A stretch of 64,000 nucleotides of DNA from Macrocystis pyrifera. Its lineage: Eukaryota; Sar; Phaeophyceae; Laminariales; Laminariaceae. The notes under the pieces were generated by a model, which worked only from the letters and a program-made list of their open reading frames with translations, ran no database searches and was not told where the DNA came from. Position numbers and translations under genes: made by a program. How positions within the stretch are numbered: position 1 is the stretch's first letter; each line of letters opens with the position of its first letter. Where the stretch lies: NCBI GenBank assembly GCA_031763025.1, contig JASSKH010000021.1, positions 6,466,611 to 6,530,610 on the forward strand. The letters are read 5' to 3'. Shown one piece after another: positions 35,341 to 44,600 of the stretch.

Positions 35341-35530
35341 TAACCTGGGGATGTCACAGGCCAGGCCGGGCGGACGGCCTGCGAGATGGAATCTCGCGAA
35401 ACGAGCTTGGCCGGCGGCCGATGAAGTTGGAATCTCGCAGGCTGGGTCAGGCTTCGGCCCGCGATTCGAATATGTCACGGGCTGGGCCAGGTGCGGACGG
35501 CCCAGCCCGGCCTGGCCGTGCCTCATCCTC
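35341..35530. repeat. GC-rich GGCC(A/G)GG degenerate repeats
   Basis: Recurrent GGCCAGG, GGGCTGGGCC and CTCGCGA/GGAATCTCGC words with partial dyads. Similar in style to 15245-15420. No coding evidence. Confidence 0.4.
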
Positions 35531-35654
35531 GAGAGTTTGCTCCACACCCCCAAAAAACGTTGGGTTTGAAATATCAGAACTTTAACTATTTGAAAATATC
35601 ACGAAACGCGACGTTTTTCGGACTGAAATCGGATCCACCACCGCGTGCAGGTGC

Positions 35655-36225
35655 TCATGCCAATCCACCAATAGAAACATTCGATTCGAGGTAGCAACTA
35701 CATACGAGTCTGTGGATCCTCGTTTTGCCCGTATGCAAAAGGGCGACACATTCAAGCTGCAGAGCAGCTAGGCCACTGCGGATCTTGATTTTGGTGGTAA
35801 AGGAAAAGTCTTCCATGGTCACGACACCAGCAACAAGACAAGGCCCTTGCTCAGCGAGCAAGGGGGGGTGCTGACCGGATCGGGAGAGCTTGGACCATCC
35901 CTTGTGCGGCTACCCCAAACGAATGGAGCTTGGCCATGGCGGCCCTTCGGTCGCCATGATCGAAGTGGGAGCTGATGAGGCGGAGTAGTAGCAGCTTGAA
36001 GGCGTCCGGGCCGCTGCCTCCTTTCAGGAGACTCCGTTTCACCTGCCGAAAAAATCGTGAAAGGTGCTCGTTGTGAGGCTGATGCGAGTCTCCCTGAACC
36101 TTGTCCCGCGCGATATTGCAGAGTGTTATCAGCTTTAGATTGGGTAGTAGACGATTGGTTAACCTTTCACGGATAATCCAACGGACCCAGACCTTTAACA
36201 ATAGGCCGTAACGATGTCTGTTCAT
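35655..36225 (-). pseudogene. Possible gag-like retroelement fragment
   Basis: Two overlapping minus-strand frames. The upper one includes HLSRFFRQVKRSLLKGG and LISSHFDHGDRRAAMAKLHS, followed by FGVAAQGMVQAL. This recalls the alpha-helical Gag core of copia-type or related elements of algae and fungi. The resemblance is by eye only, and no zinc knuckle or protease follows. It directly abuts chromovirus pol sequence at about 36225. It could equally be an unrelated decayed frame. Confidence 0.25.
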
Positions 36226-36284
36226 TGTATGTTAGATGGTTGACGCATGTTCGCGCTCAGCAGCGTCAAGTTGTCGACGAAGGC

Positions 36285-36359
36285 GGTCGACCTTGGCCAC
36301 CAAGTTGCTATGTTCGGACCTCCCTAACGACATGCCGGGCGCCCACGCCCACTGCCGCG
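36285..36359 (+). pseudogene. Chromovirus pol scrap fused to an LTR
   Basis: About 75 bp homologous to 36903-36977 of the neighbouring copy (CCAAGTTGCTAT-TT-GGACCTCCC, ACGACATG-CGGGCGCC, ACTGCCGCGTGT). At GCGTGT the homology stops and the LTR begins (TGTTAT). The pol and LTR sequences share TGT at the junction, consistent with a deletion through short homology. Confidence 0.6.
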
Positions 36360-36647
36360 TGTTATCCCCTCTCCCCCGTTTTGCGGCGTTATATCCCCCC
36401 TCTCCCCTGTTGCGGCGTTCTGGTTTGTAACAATCGTCCCCTCATCATACATGGCAGGCGTTGTTGCCTGCTTTTCTGATGAGCGCCTCGCCCCTTCGTT
36501 CGGAAGACATCTGGCGAGGCAAACCGCAACTAATATAAGAGCTTACACCATCCTCAAGCACCTCGTGTGAGTGACCAGAGCAGAGCCAAAGGCATCAACC
36601 TGCTAGCAGTAGTCGGTCCCTAGGTCCATACTTCCTTACACTTAACA
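36360..36647 (+). repeat. Chromovirus LTR 1, 288 bp
   Basis: Begins TGTTATCCCCTC and ends CTTACACTTAACA, with the short inverted ends TGTTA/TAACA expected of an LTR. It is highly similar to LTR 2 at 38297-38587 across its length, with an internal GTTGCGGCGTT repeat and small indels near the start. A primer-binding site was not clearly identified. TGGTATCTGTTCGAGG at 36672 starts with TGG but lies 24 bp downstream. Confidence 0.8.
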
Positions 36648-36742
36648 CTTTCGTCGTCGACTAGACGCTTTTGGTATCTGTTCGAGGTCTGTTTTTTTTT
36701 TCCCCCGCGGACAATCTGGCTTTAACGCCCTATCTACACCAT

Positions 36743-37390
36743 CGGTAACTGGGTATGGATCTACAACACCGCTGCCACCATTCGCCAAGGGGCGAAATCT
36801 GGCACCGACGCCAAGGTTCTCAAGGCGAAACTCTCGCTCAACTGGACAGGTCCATTCAAGATATTAGCTGTCGGCCCCGCGTCTTCCGACTCGACGCTGG
36901 ACGGCCGCCCTTTGGCCGCCAAGTTGCTATATTTGGACCTCCCGAACGACATGACGGGCGCCAACGCCTACTGCCGCGTGTCGGTAGCCCGCTGCAAACC
37001 TTGCACCAACCCACATGACACAACCGACCTCCCCCGATATCTCCCCGCTGGACTAACGCAATACGTCCTCAACAACCATGCCACTAAGTCCCCCCCCTTC
37101 CACGTCACCACCGACGACGTCTCCGTGCCCATTGAGCGTTTGGAGGTCGACAAGATTTCCAGCGACCGATCCGTACGAGGCCGGGGCGGAGCCATCGCCG
37201 TTCTCTACGAAACACACTGGAAAGGCCTCCTCCGGCCGTCTTGGGAAAGTGAATCGGACCTCCTTCACTCTCGACAACACATCCTCAACCACTGGGCCGG
37301 CGCGCCCCTACAACTTCGGCAGGCAAACAGGGCGTACCGCCGTATGCGCGTGGGTGCCGCTCAACGCGATTTCTGCCTCCTGGATACAGC
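36743..37390 (+). pseudogene. Chromovirus integrase C terminus with chromodomain
   Basis: One frame runs from GNWVWIYNTAATIRQGAKSG through LSLNWTGPFKILAVG (GPY/F-type module). It then passes LTQYVLNNHATKSPPFHV to IAVLYETHWKGLLRPSWESE and HSRQHILNHWAGAPLQLRQA, a chromodomain with its aromatic residues and the W-E-x-E-x-x-L helix start. Chromodomains of this group steer integration by binding histone marks (family knowledge). Everything upstream (gag, protease, RT, RNase H, integrase core) is deleted between LTR 1 and this point. A frameshift near 37370 separates it from the tail at 37391-37735. Confidence 0.75.
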
Positions 37391-37732
37391 TACGTCGACC
37401 AGCAAACGTGGACTCGCCGGTTCAGCGGCACCACCTTGCTTATCGGCGCTCACTTTTGGTACAAGGGTCAAGATCATCATTGGTGGCTCGGAAACGTTTC
37501 TGCCCACACTTCAACTCCTGGACAGTACGTCGTTCGCTTCTTGGACGACCCCGGACCGGTCAAGCTCGTGCTATATTCTGCTCGGTATACTACGGCTGAT
37601 AGAGCCGTTCGTGGCTCGTGGTGTCTACAAGTGCACCAAGGAAGCTCCCTCATGCGCGGTATTGTGCGTAACGTTGACGAGTCCCGCGGAGCCGAGTTAA
37701 CAGGTTCTGCCGACTTCAATATGTCCCCGTAG
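37391..37732 (+). pseudogene. Conserved-looking tail domain after the chromodomain
   Basis: In the shifted frame the tail reads YSYVDQQTWTRRFSG, LLIGAHFWYKGQDHHWWLGN, PGQYVVRFLDDPGPVKLVL and GSWCLQVHQGSSLMRGI, ending ADFNMSP and a stop. The G-x-x-F-W-Y...W-W-L-G-x-V...Y-V-V-R-F-x-D-D pattern is reminiscent of a Tudor/SH3-like barrel. That is inference from spacing and aromatic residues only. It would be a second reader-type module at the C terminus of the polyprotein. It is followed by a non-coding 3' region and LTR 2. Confidence 0.5.
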
Positions 37733-38296
37733 TCAGTTTTAGTTTTTTTTTCGCATGCGTGTCTTCCGTAGTCCCTCTTTTATGGGATCGGGTCTTGACT
37801 GTCTTGGGTTCTACCATAGCGTGATTTCCTGTTTTCCGACACTGTGCCCACTATTCGAGTGAGCCCCTACGCGCCAGCACTTGTTTCTCTTGCGCTACCC
37901 CCGCGTTCGTTTTACTTCTCGAAGCACCCCGTGCCTTCGCAGTGGGTACTGTAACGATCCTTTTTCTTTGTTCTTTGTGTTCGTGTTTCGCTCTCAGGCT
38001 AGCTTATGCCGCTCCTGGCTACGCGAGTTATACCGCTTCCTCGAGTTTAAGTCCTCGATTTAGCTCCCGGGTAGTTCTAGCTTAATTTGCCAGCTTCCGC
38101 GCACCCGTTCTTTCGGACTTGTTGTCGGATTCGCAATGTCACGTGTAATCGGCTACCGCCTTACAGGTTAGATGCGTGGGAGTAGTGGGTGATGAAGTGT
38201 CGCATCTTCGATCCATGCTCCGAATTCTCCGGATTGTTTTAGTTCTTTCCTGAGTTTTCCATGAATCTGCATATACGACCCTTCAGGGTGGGCTAG

Positions 38297-38587
38297 TGTT
38301 ATGGTATCCCCTCTCCCCTGTTGCGGCGTTATATTCCCCCTCTCCCCTGTTGCGGCGTTCTGGTTTGCAGCAATCGTCCCCTCATCATACATGGCAGGCG
38401 TTGTCGCCTGCTATTCTGATGAGCGCCTCGCCCCTTCGTTCAGAAGACATCTGGCGAGGCGAACCGCAACTAATGCAAGAGCTTATATCATCCTCAAGCA
38501 CCTCGTGTGAGTGACCAGAGCAGAGCCAAAGGCATCAACCTGCTAGCAGTAGTCGGTCCCTAGGTCCATACTGCCTTACACTTAACA
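38297..38587 (+). repeat. Chromovirus LTR 2, 291 bp
   Basis: Begins TGTTATGGTATCCCC and ends CTTACACTTAACA. Highly similar to LTR 1. The flanks (GCG before LTR 1, AAATG after LTR 2) do not form a target duplication, which fits the rearranged left side. Sequence after it, AAATGTCACGG, belongs to the ATCACGATTCGTGA repeat zone. Confidence 0.8.
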
Positions 38588-38680
38588 AAATGTCACGGAT
38601 CTTGTGCTTTTGGCAGGCCTAAAAATCACGAATCGTGATTTGTTTTCGTTCGTTGATCGTTAGGAATGGCCCTTAATTAC

Positions 38681-39032
38681 CTATGATGTAGCTCTACACA
38701 AGATCTTTCGAATGTGTCTGTTTTCACGGCGAGTTTCCAACTATAGCGCTAGTGGTGGCGTCGCAGCAGAGAGCACCTGGCACACCGGCAATGAAACAAA
38801 GGCAATTTTTTAAGTAGTGGGGCCTAGGGGAGGCGAAAAAAGAGGAGAGGGAAACATTTCCAAGGCTTGCGCAGGCATTCTCGATACGGGTCGCTCAAGG
38901 TTTCGAGTTTTGTGTTGTTGCCCGTGCCATGTATGTGCTCTCTGTTGCGACGCCACCACGAGAGCGCTGTAGTTGGAACCTCGCCGTGAAAATAGCCGCA
39001 TTCGAAAGATCTTGTGTAGAGCTACATCATAG
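38681..39032. mobile_element. Foldback-type element with about 115-bp inverted arms
   Basis: 352 bp. The left end, CTATGATGTAGCTCTACACA at 38681, matches the complement of the right end (39013-39032). The arms stay alignable inward through AAGATCTTTCGAATG, TTTTCACGGCGAG, TTCCAACTA(T/C)AGCGCT and GTGGTGGCGTCGCA. The arms are about 115 bp with few mismatches, around a 120-bp centre. No coding capacity. Flanking duplication is not obvious. Confidence 0.75.
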
Positions 39033-39059
39033 TCATTTATTAGAACACCTCAATTCGTC

Positions 39060-39830
39060 GGAGCATGCGGGATATCTGTAAATGGCCCCAGCCATCCACG
39101 ACGCCGAATGATACGGACTTGCCATTCTGGGCAATAATTTAACGACCGTTTGGTCTCCATATTTATGCCCCAACGGTCCTTACAATTCCGCCACGCTCTT
39201 CCCAAAGCCCCTCCCTCGTCTCTTCTCGCCAATCGACGTTCGGATTTGGAGGAGTAGGCGCTCTCTCTCTACGACAATAACACACTGCTGCTAGCAGCTG
39301 CTGCAATAACAGCAGCAACGACATAGCTAGTCCCTGTGATCGTACGAGTTCCAACAGATGTATATGCTTGCTGTCGGGGTGTCGAGGTGGCTCTGCCTCT
39401 CGTTTATACGTTCGGATTTTTTTTTCTCGATCGCAAGCGCTTGCCAAGCTTTGCCATCGCACTCTTCTTCCTCTACTGCTGCTGCTGTGATCTGCATCTC
39501 CGGTCTCGGGGTTGTCCGGTGGCATCACACGATTGTGGGCGGCATGCTTTCTGCGTGTCGCAGCTGCTAGAGCTGCTTGCTGCGCGGTCGTCAGATGCTT
39601 CCTCCATCGAGCAGAGCTTTCTATCTATCTGTCGTGAGGCGCTTCTCCTGCAGACACTGCTGCGGTGGCAGGTGTGCCGTGCTGCGATCGGCGGCGGAAT
39701 TAACGGCTGTCTATGTCTTCAAGTCATCATCCAATCAGCGTACGAATTTTGTCACTATTTGGTTGGTTTTAGTGTGTGTGATTGGCCTACGTCACAAAGG
39801 TTTCAGGCCCCAACACTGCGAAATAGCCTC
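39060..39830 (-). repeat. Dispersed repeat, arm B of the large inverted pair
   Basis: The inverted counterpart of 33855-34495. A 121-codon minus-strand frame beginning MMPPDNPETGD (39528) is open here, where arm A has stops, and runs to GIVRTVGA. Arm B has extra sequence around 39680-39790 that arm A lacks. If the repeat ever coded for protein, arm B is the better preserved copy. I recognise no domain. Confidence 0.65.
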
Positions 39831-40342
39831 TACCCAAAACTCGAAAACTTGTGCGACCCGTTTCGAGAGTGCCTGCGCACGCCTCGGAATTTTTTCCCTC
39901 TTTTCTTTTCGCCTCCCCCAGGCCCCACTATTGCAAAATTGCCTGAAACCACCCACCGCTGACCGACCACACATTCCTGCAACACGCGTGCGAAAAGCAA
40001 TGATACGTGGATATCTTTCTAATGAGGGTATTGTGCCAGGGAATACTTATTAGTAGTCCACCAAGAAAAGTGCGTCATTACTTTTGTTATTCTGCGCACT
40101 GATATTATTAATATACTACTTTAGTAAAATTGGTTGTTGTTGTTGTTGTTGTTTTCTTCACGTTAAACCGTTCTTTCTACCCGTCGACATTCAGCACAAC
40201 CAGTGTCCGTGCCGATGCTCCAATCCTAGATATATATATATATATATAAGTTCAGAATATGTGGTCAAAAAGCTACGCCACAGCAGAGATACTACGTTGC
40301 CACGTATGCAATGCAATGCCATGTCATGTCATCACACTGCAT

Positions 40343-41163
40343 ACGACAGGCACGACATATACATTCCATGACCTAGAGAAACGAAACGAAACAAAGAGAA
40401 AAAGAAAAAAAAACAAGGAAGACAATTCGAAAGAGAAAAAGAAACAATGAAAAAATATAAGAAACAAACCATTGTGCCCCCCTCGCAGGGGATCTGGCAG
40501 ACACTTGAAAATAACGACCTGGAAAAAAAAGGAAAAGAAGAAAAACAAAATTAGTACTAAGAACCAAGAGAAAATAGCAGGCAAACCAACGCACAAACCA
40601 TCCTCCAGGTTGCGGCAGCAGTTTATGGTACTAGTAGGACAGCCAGGGTCTCCCTGCTAGTCCGCCTGGTACCTTGCTTCCCTGTCTGCCGCCTCCGTCC
40701 AGCGTTCGTCAACTATGGCCGGCCCCTCGGCGCCAGACAACACGAAACAAGCAAAGCAGGCTCATCATCCACCCACGCCACACGAGTCCTTCAATAAGGC
40801 TTATCAATCGGAGAAAGGAAGAGAAAGAAAAAAAGTGAAATCACATAGGGTCAGCGCAAAAAGACGAAAACAAAATGAAATAAAAACAACCAAAAACAAC
40901 AGGAAGATAAAGGAAGACCACGTTCGAACCAGCTGCACCAGTTGGTGCCACGAGTAGTATAGGCATGTTCTACTTCCTAGTCTGCCCGGTACCTTACTAC
41001 CCTGTCTGCCATCTCCTTCCTACTTTCGTCCACTGCAGGTTCCCTTCTACTCCTGCTCCCCCCCCTCTCCGCATTCCCTTGGTCGGGTTTGCTGCCACTC
41101 CTCTTGTTGCCCCCCCTCCCCCCATTCCCTTGGACACCACCCACGGCGGATGCGCGGCGCTGC
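40343..41163 (-). mobile_element. LINE copy 2, 3' part
   Basis: Matches copy 1 (11097-11890) in order: a GACAGGCACGACA boundary, an A-rich zone, CACTTGAAAATAACGA, CATCC(A/T)CCAGGT, TCATCCACCCACGCCACAC, and the C-terminal coding text up to the Ty3 insertion. The last matching bases before the insertion are GGCGCTGCCTAC. It belongs with 46931-48415 as a single LINE split by the Ty3 element. Confidence 0.8.
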
Positions 41164-41167
41164 CTAC
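41164..41167. other. Ty3 target-site duplication, left copy (CTAC)
   Basis: CTAC precedes the 5' LTR and recurs at 46927-46930 after the 3' LTR. Comparison with LINE copy 1 (GCGCTGGCAACTCAGCT) indicates a pre-insertion site like GCGCTGCCTACTCAGCT, with a single CTAC. Confidence 0.8.
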
Positions 41168-41399
41168 TGTAGCCAAAAGATACCAAGCCGTGGAGGTTTC
41201 AGTGTAATCGCATGTGTGAGTGGAGCAGTGGCCGGGGATCCTGTGTGATGTCCCCTAGCCACCTGGCTCGTGGTCCGATGAGGATCACTCCGTGATAATA
41301 CAAGCTCTAAGAACAAGACTTACTGAGTGCGAGGCCAGCGAGACTGGTGGAGTCCCTCGCTGGAAGCCCTCTTGCTGATATCATCTGGCAGAGGCCATA
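41168..41399 (+). repeat. Ty3 5' LTR, 232 bp
   Basis: Starts TGTAGCCAAAAG and ends GGCAGAGGCCATA; the ends are an imperfect inverted pair (TGTAGCC/GGCCATA). Contains a strong hairpin with stem CCAGCGAG (41335-41342) and CTCGCTGG (41356-41363), with an inner ACT...AGT pair, close to the LTR end. It may serve in transcript 3'-end formation or packaging (inference). The transcription start and poly-A signal are not clear. Confidence 0.9.
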
Positions 41400-41606
41400 A
41401 TATCTAGATATTCGCGGAACTTCTGTTGGAGGAGTTTTCGGCTGCGGAGTATTGGGTCACAGCTGGGAAGGCAGTTGGCCCGTTGGACGGATCGAAACGG
41501 CTTGAAGCGCACAGCAGGGGAGGACGCTCCGGGAGCTGGAGGACGCACAGGTCAGGCGGCAGTTTCTCCGTTATTACAGTAGAGTCCAGGTGGACTGCTG
41601 TGGATT

Positions 41607-44600
41607 ATGGCGCACACGGCAAGCACGCCGCTGGTGGTAGGGGAGTCTCTGACTCCACCGAAATACGGAGAGGTGTGGACCGAGCAGGCCTCTCGTGTTT
41701 TTTACGCAGCGTACCTCGATTATGAGGAACGGCTGCAGCTCGCCAACGCTCAGGGGGTGGTTCAGCACTCCAAAGTGAGCATGGGCCAGCTTATCCCCAA
41801 TTACATTCATCGGTGTTTTGAGGGATTTTACAAGCATCAGACTACGATGACCGCCTCGGAGTTGTTGGACGCTGTTAGGCAGCACGCCGGTTACACAACC
41901 ACCAGCAACAGATTTGACACCTCGCGGGCGGCAGCGGACTTGCGTCGCGTTCTCTCAATGAGGCGCGATGAAAAGCAGGGCGGTGAAACATCCGTCAAAG
42001 ACCGCGCGATGATGGTAAACTCCGCTATGGAAAAGTATTTTGCGGAGAATCACGCGGTGCATGCCATGTACCGCGCGCAGGACCGTTCGTGGTTGCCCGG
42101 ACCGGCGGAATTTGTGAGCATGGCGTTGGTGGATGGCTTATGGCCGTCCGAGTTCAAAAAGTACGTAAAAGGTCAGCTCACGTACGCTGCAGGGTGGAAG
42201 AAGGACCCGGCATTGGTCATGGACCAAATTTTTTCTGCTGCAGAACAGTGGAAATTCATCGAGGCGTATGGTCGGAAAGATGCTGCAGGGGCAGCTGAAC
42301 CGCGACGCCAACAGCAGCAGAAACCGAAACAGCAGCAATCCGCGAAAAAGTCGTTTGTTCGCGTCTGTTTCGAGTGTGGTGATCCCAACCATTATGTTTC
42401 TGATTGCCCAAAAGCTCGCGGTGGCGGCACAGCTCCCAGCAGTGGTGGGCGCGGGTCGTCAGGGTATCGCGGGGGCCGCAATGGCGGCCGGGGCAGATTC
42501 AACCATGGACGCGGGCGCGGTGGCCGTGGTGGCAATCAATTGACAGCGGGCGGTGGAACTTCTGCTGTTGCTTCTTCAACTTCTGGTGCGCCAGCGGCAG
42601 GAGCCGCTGGGTCGGGATCTGGTTCGTCTGTTGCCGGCCGAGCAGTATACGTTGGAGGAGCTGGAACATCGGTGGGTGCTGCTGGAGCGAGAACTTCGCC
42701 ATCCACCGAGCGGGCGGAGTCAGTGTCTGGTGCTGCTGCAGGGGCGGTAGCGCCGGAACCGTCTGTATATTCGACGTCTTGGTCGGGGTGGACCGCCGAT
42801 TCTATTTCTTCGGCGCCGGCTGTAGGAGGGCAGCCATGGCGTCAGGTGACTCTTGGTACCGACCAGAGTTCAACGGCAGGTGAAGTGCCTGTCGATCGCA
42901 GCGCTGAGTGTTTACGCGCTGATCTCTCTTTGCCAGGGTCGGTTGGTTCGCTGATGGCGCGTGTGATCCTTGATTCGGGGTCGGCGCTCACGTCCATCGG
43001 TGTCGGCTTACTTCAGCAGCTGTCTTCGCATTTCGGCGGCGCCGATCTGCAAATTCCGTTCGAAAATGGCCCGCAGCAGGCGAAAACCGCTACGGGGGTT
43101 TCAGTGATGGTCACGCACAAAACGGTGCCGATTGCCGTGAGTGTACGGACGCCGTGGGGAGCGGTGAAATTGGAGCCCATCACTTTCGCGGTCATGCCTG
43201 GTACAGATAACGTCGTTCTGTTTGGCATGGCTACCATGAAAGCTCTTGGCATCGACGTCTACCGTGAAGCTCTGGAGAAGCTTCGCCCTCGCGCAGTGCC
43301 GGTATCGACCGGTGTGGAGACTCCGAGTTACCTTGCGGCGCGCAGAGTGACGGTTTCCGTGCGTGCTTTTCAGACCGAGGCTACGGTGGATGCTCCGGAG
43401 GACAAGGCGGTGGAACATTTGGTCGACCGGGGGCCAGACATGTTCATGGATCCGGAGGAGGAGCGGACGGCCCGAGAACGGGCGTTGGAGGACAGCGTGC
43501 AGCAGGCAGAGCAGAGTGGATTAAGCGTCGGCGGAGCAACCCGTTTGCGCGAAATTTTGGCTCGTCGCGTGGGTGCTTTTCGCCGTGCGCTGTGTGGTGA
43601 TCCGCCAGCGCAAGTGGAGCCGATGCGAGTGCAGCTGAAGCAACAGGCGAAGCCTGTCAAGGCAACGCCACGTCGGTACGAACCGACGAAAAGGGACTGG
43701 CTCTCGAAGTGCATTGCTGCTTTGGTGTTTTTTGGCTTTGTCTACCACAACATCCAGGCGGTGTGGGCGAGTCCGGCGATGGCGGTGCCCAAGAAGGACT
43801 CTTTCCGTTTGGTGAGCGACTACTCGGCGGTGAACGCACAGGTGGAGAAGTCCCCGGGCGTCATGCCCAACCATGAAGACATGGGAGATCTGCTGGGGGC
43901 GCGTTTCTTCGGCAAGCTGGACCTACTTCAAGGGTACTGGCAGATGCCTTTGGCTCCGGAGGCGCAAGACGTCTTCACCATGGCGACAAGCGACGGTTTG
44001 TTCACGCCTACCCGTGTTCCCCAAGGTGTTTTGAATGCGACTTCTTATTTCCAAGGTGTCATGACTGAAGTGTTGCGTGGTTTGGATTGCAAAGTTTGGG
44101 TCGATGACGTTTTCTTTTTCGCAGACACCGAAGAAGCTCTTCTGCAGCTGCTTGATGACATTCTTGAACGCCTGGAGAATGTTGGACTGTTTGTCGCCGC
44201 CCACAAGTGTACCTTCTTCTCTCGTGAACTGGTCTGGTGTGGTAAGGTGTATTCCAATGGTGTCGTGTCCCATGACCCCGCTCGAGTGCAAGGTTTAAGT
44301 GAAATGCGTCGTCCCGAAAACGCTGGAGAACTAATGCAATTCTTGCAGGCTGTCAACTGGTTGCGTACATCGTTACCACGTTTAGCGGAAACGGTAGCAC
44401 CGTTACGTGATTTTTTGGAGGAGCTCCTTGTTGGGGCTACACGTCGGACTAAGCGAGTGGCGCGCAATCGTGTCATCAAGGATACCGCGTGGACGGAGGA
44501 TCGGGTGCGGGCGTGGAATGCCGCACGGGGTTTGGTGGCGCAAGCAGTGCCGCTTCATCATCCTCGTCCCGGGTGCGTTGTTTTGATGTTTCCTGACGCT

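Larger units (their letters stand above)
34952..38672. mobile_element. Harbinger-like TIR pair flanked by TTA, 3.7 kb apart
   Basis: The left end, GGGCCACTCCTGACGA at 34952, and the right end, whose complement reads GGGCCATTCCTAACGA (ending 38672), form terminal inverted repeats. Each is flanked by TTA (34949-34951 and 38673-38675). GGGCC-type ends with a 3-bp T-W-A duplication are typical of PIF/Harbinger transposons (family knowledge). Both subterminal zones hold ATCACGATTCGTGA palindromes (34975-35120 and 38590-38640). The interior holds a gag-like relic and a deleted chromovirus rather than a transposase. It is therefore probably a MITE later split by other insertions; a captured-cargo element is the alternative. 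Confidence 0.45.

Noticed and set aside
36672..36690. TGGTATCTGTTCGAGG as primer-binding site of the deleted chromovirus
   Set aside because: It lies 24 bp from the LTR end and I cannot match it to a specific tRNA. The TGG start alone is weak.
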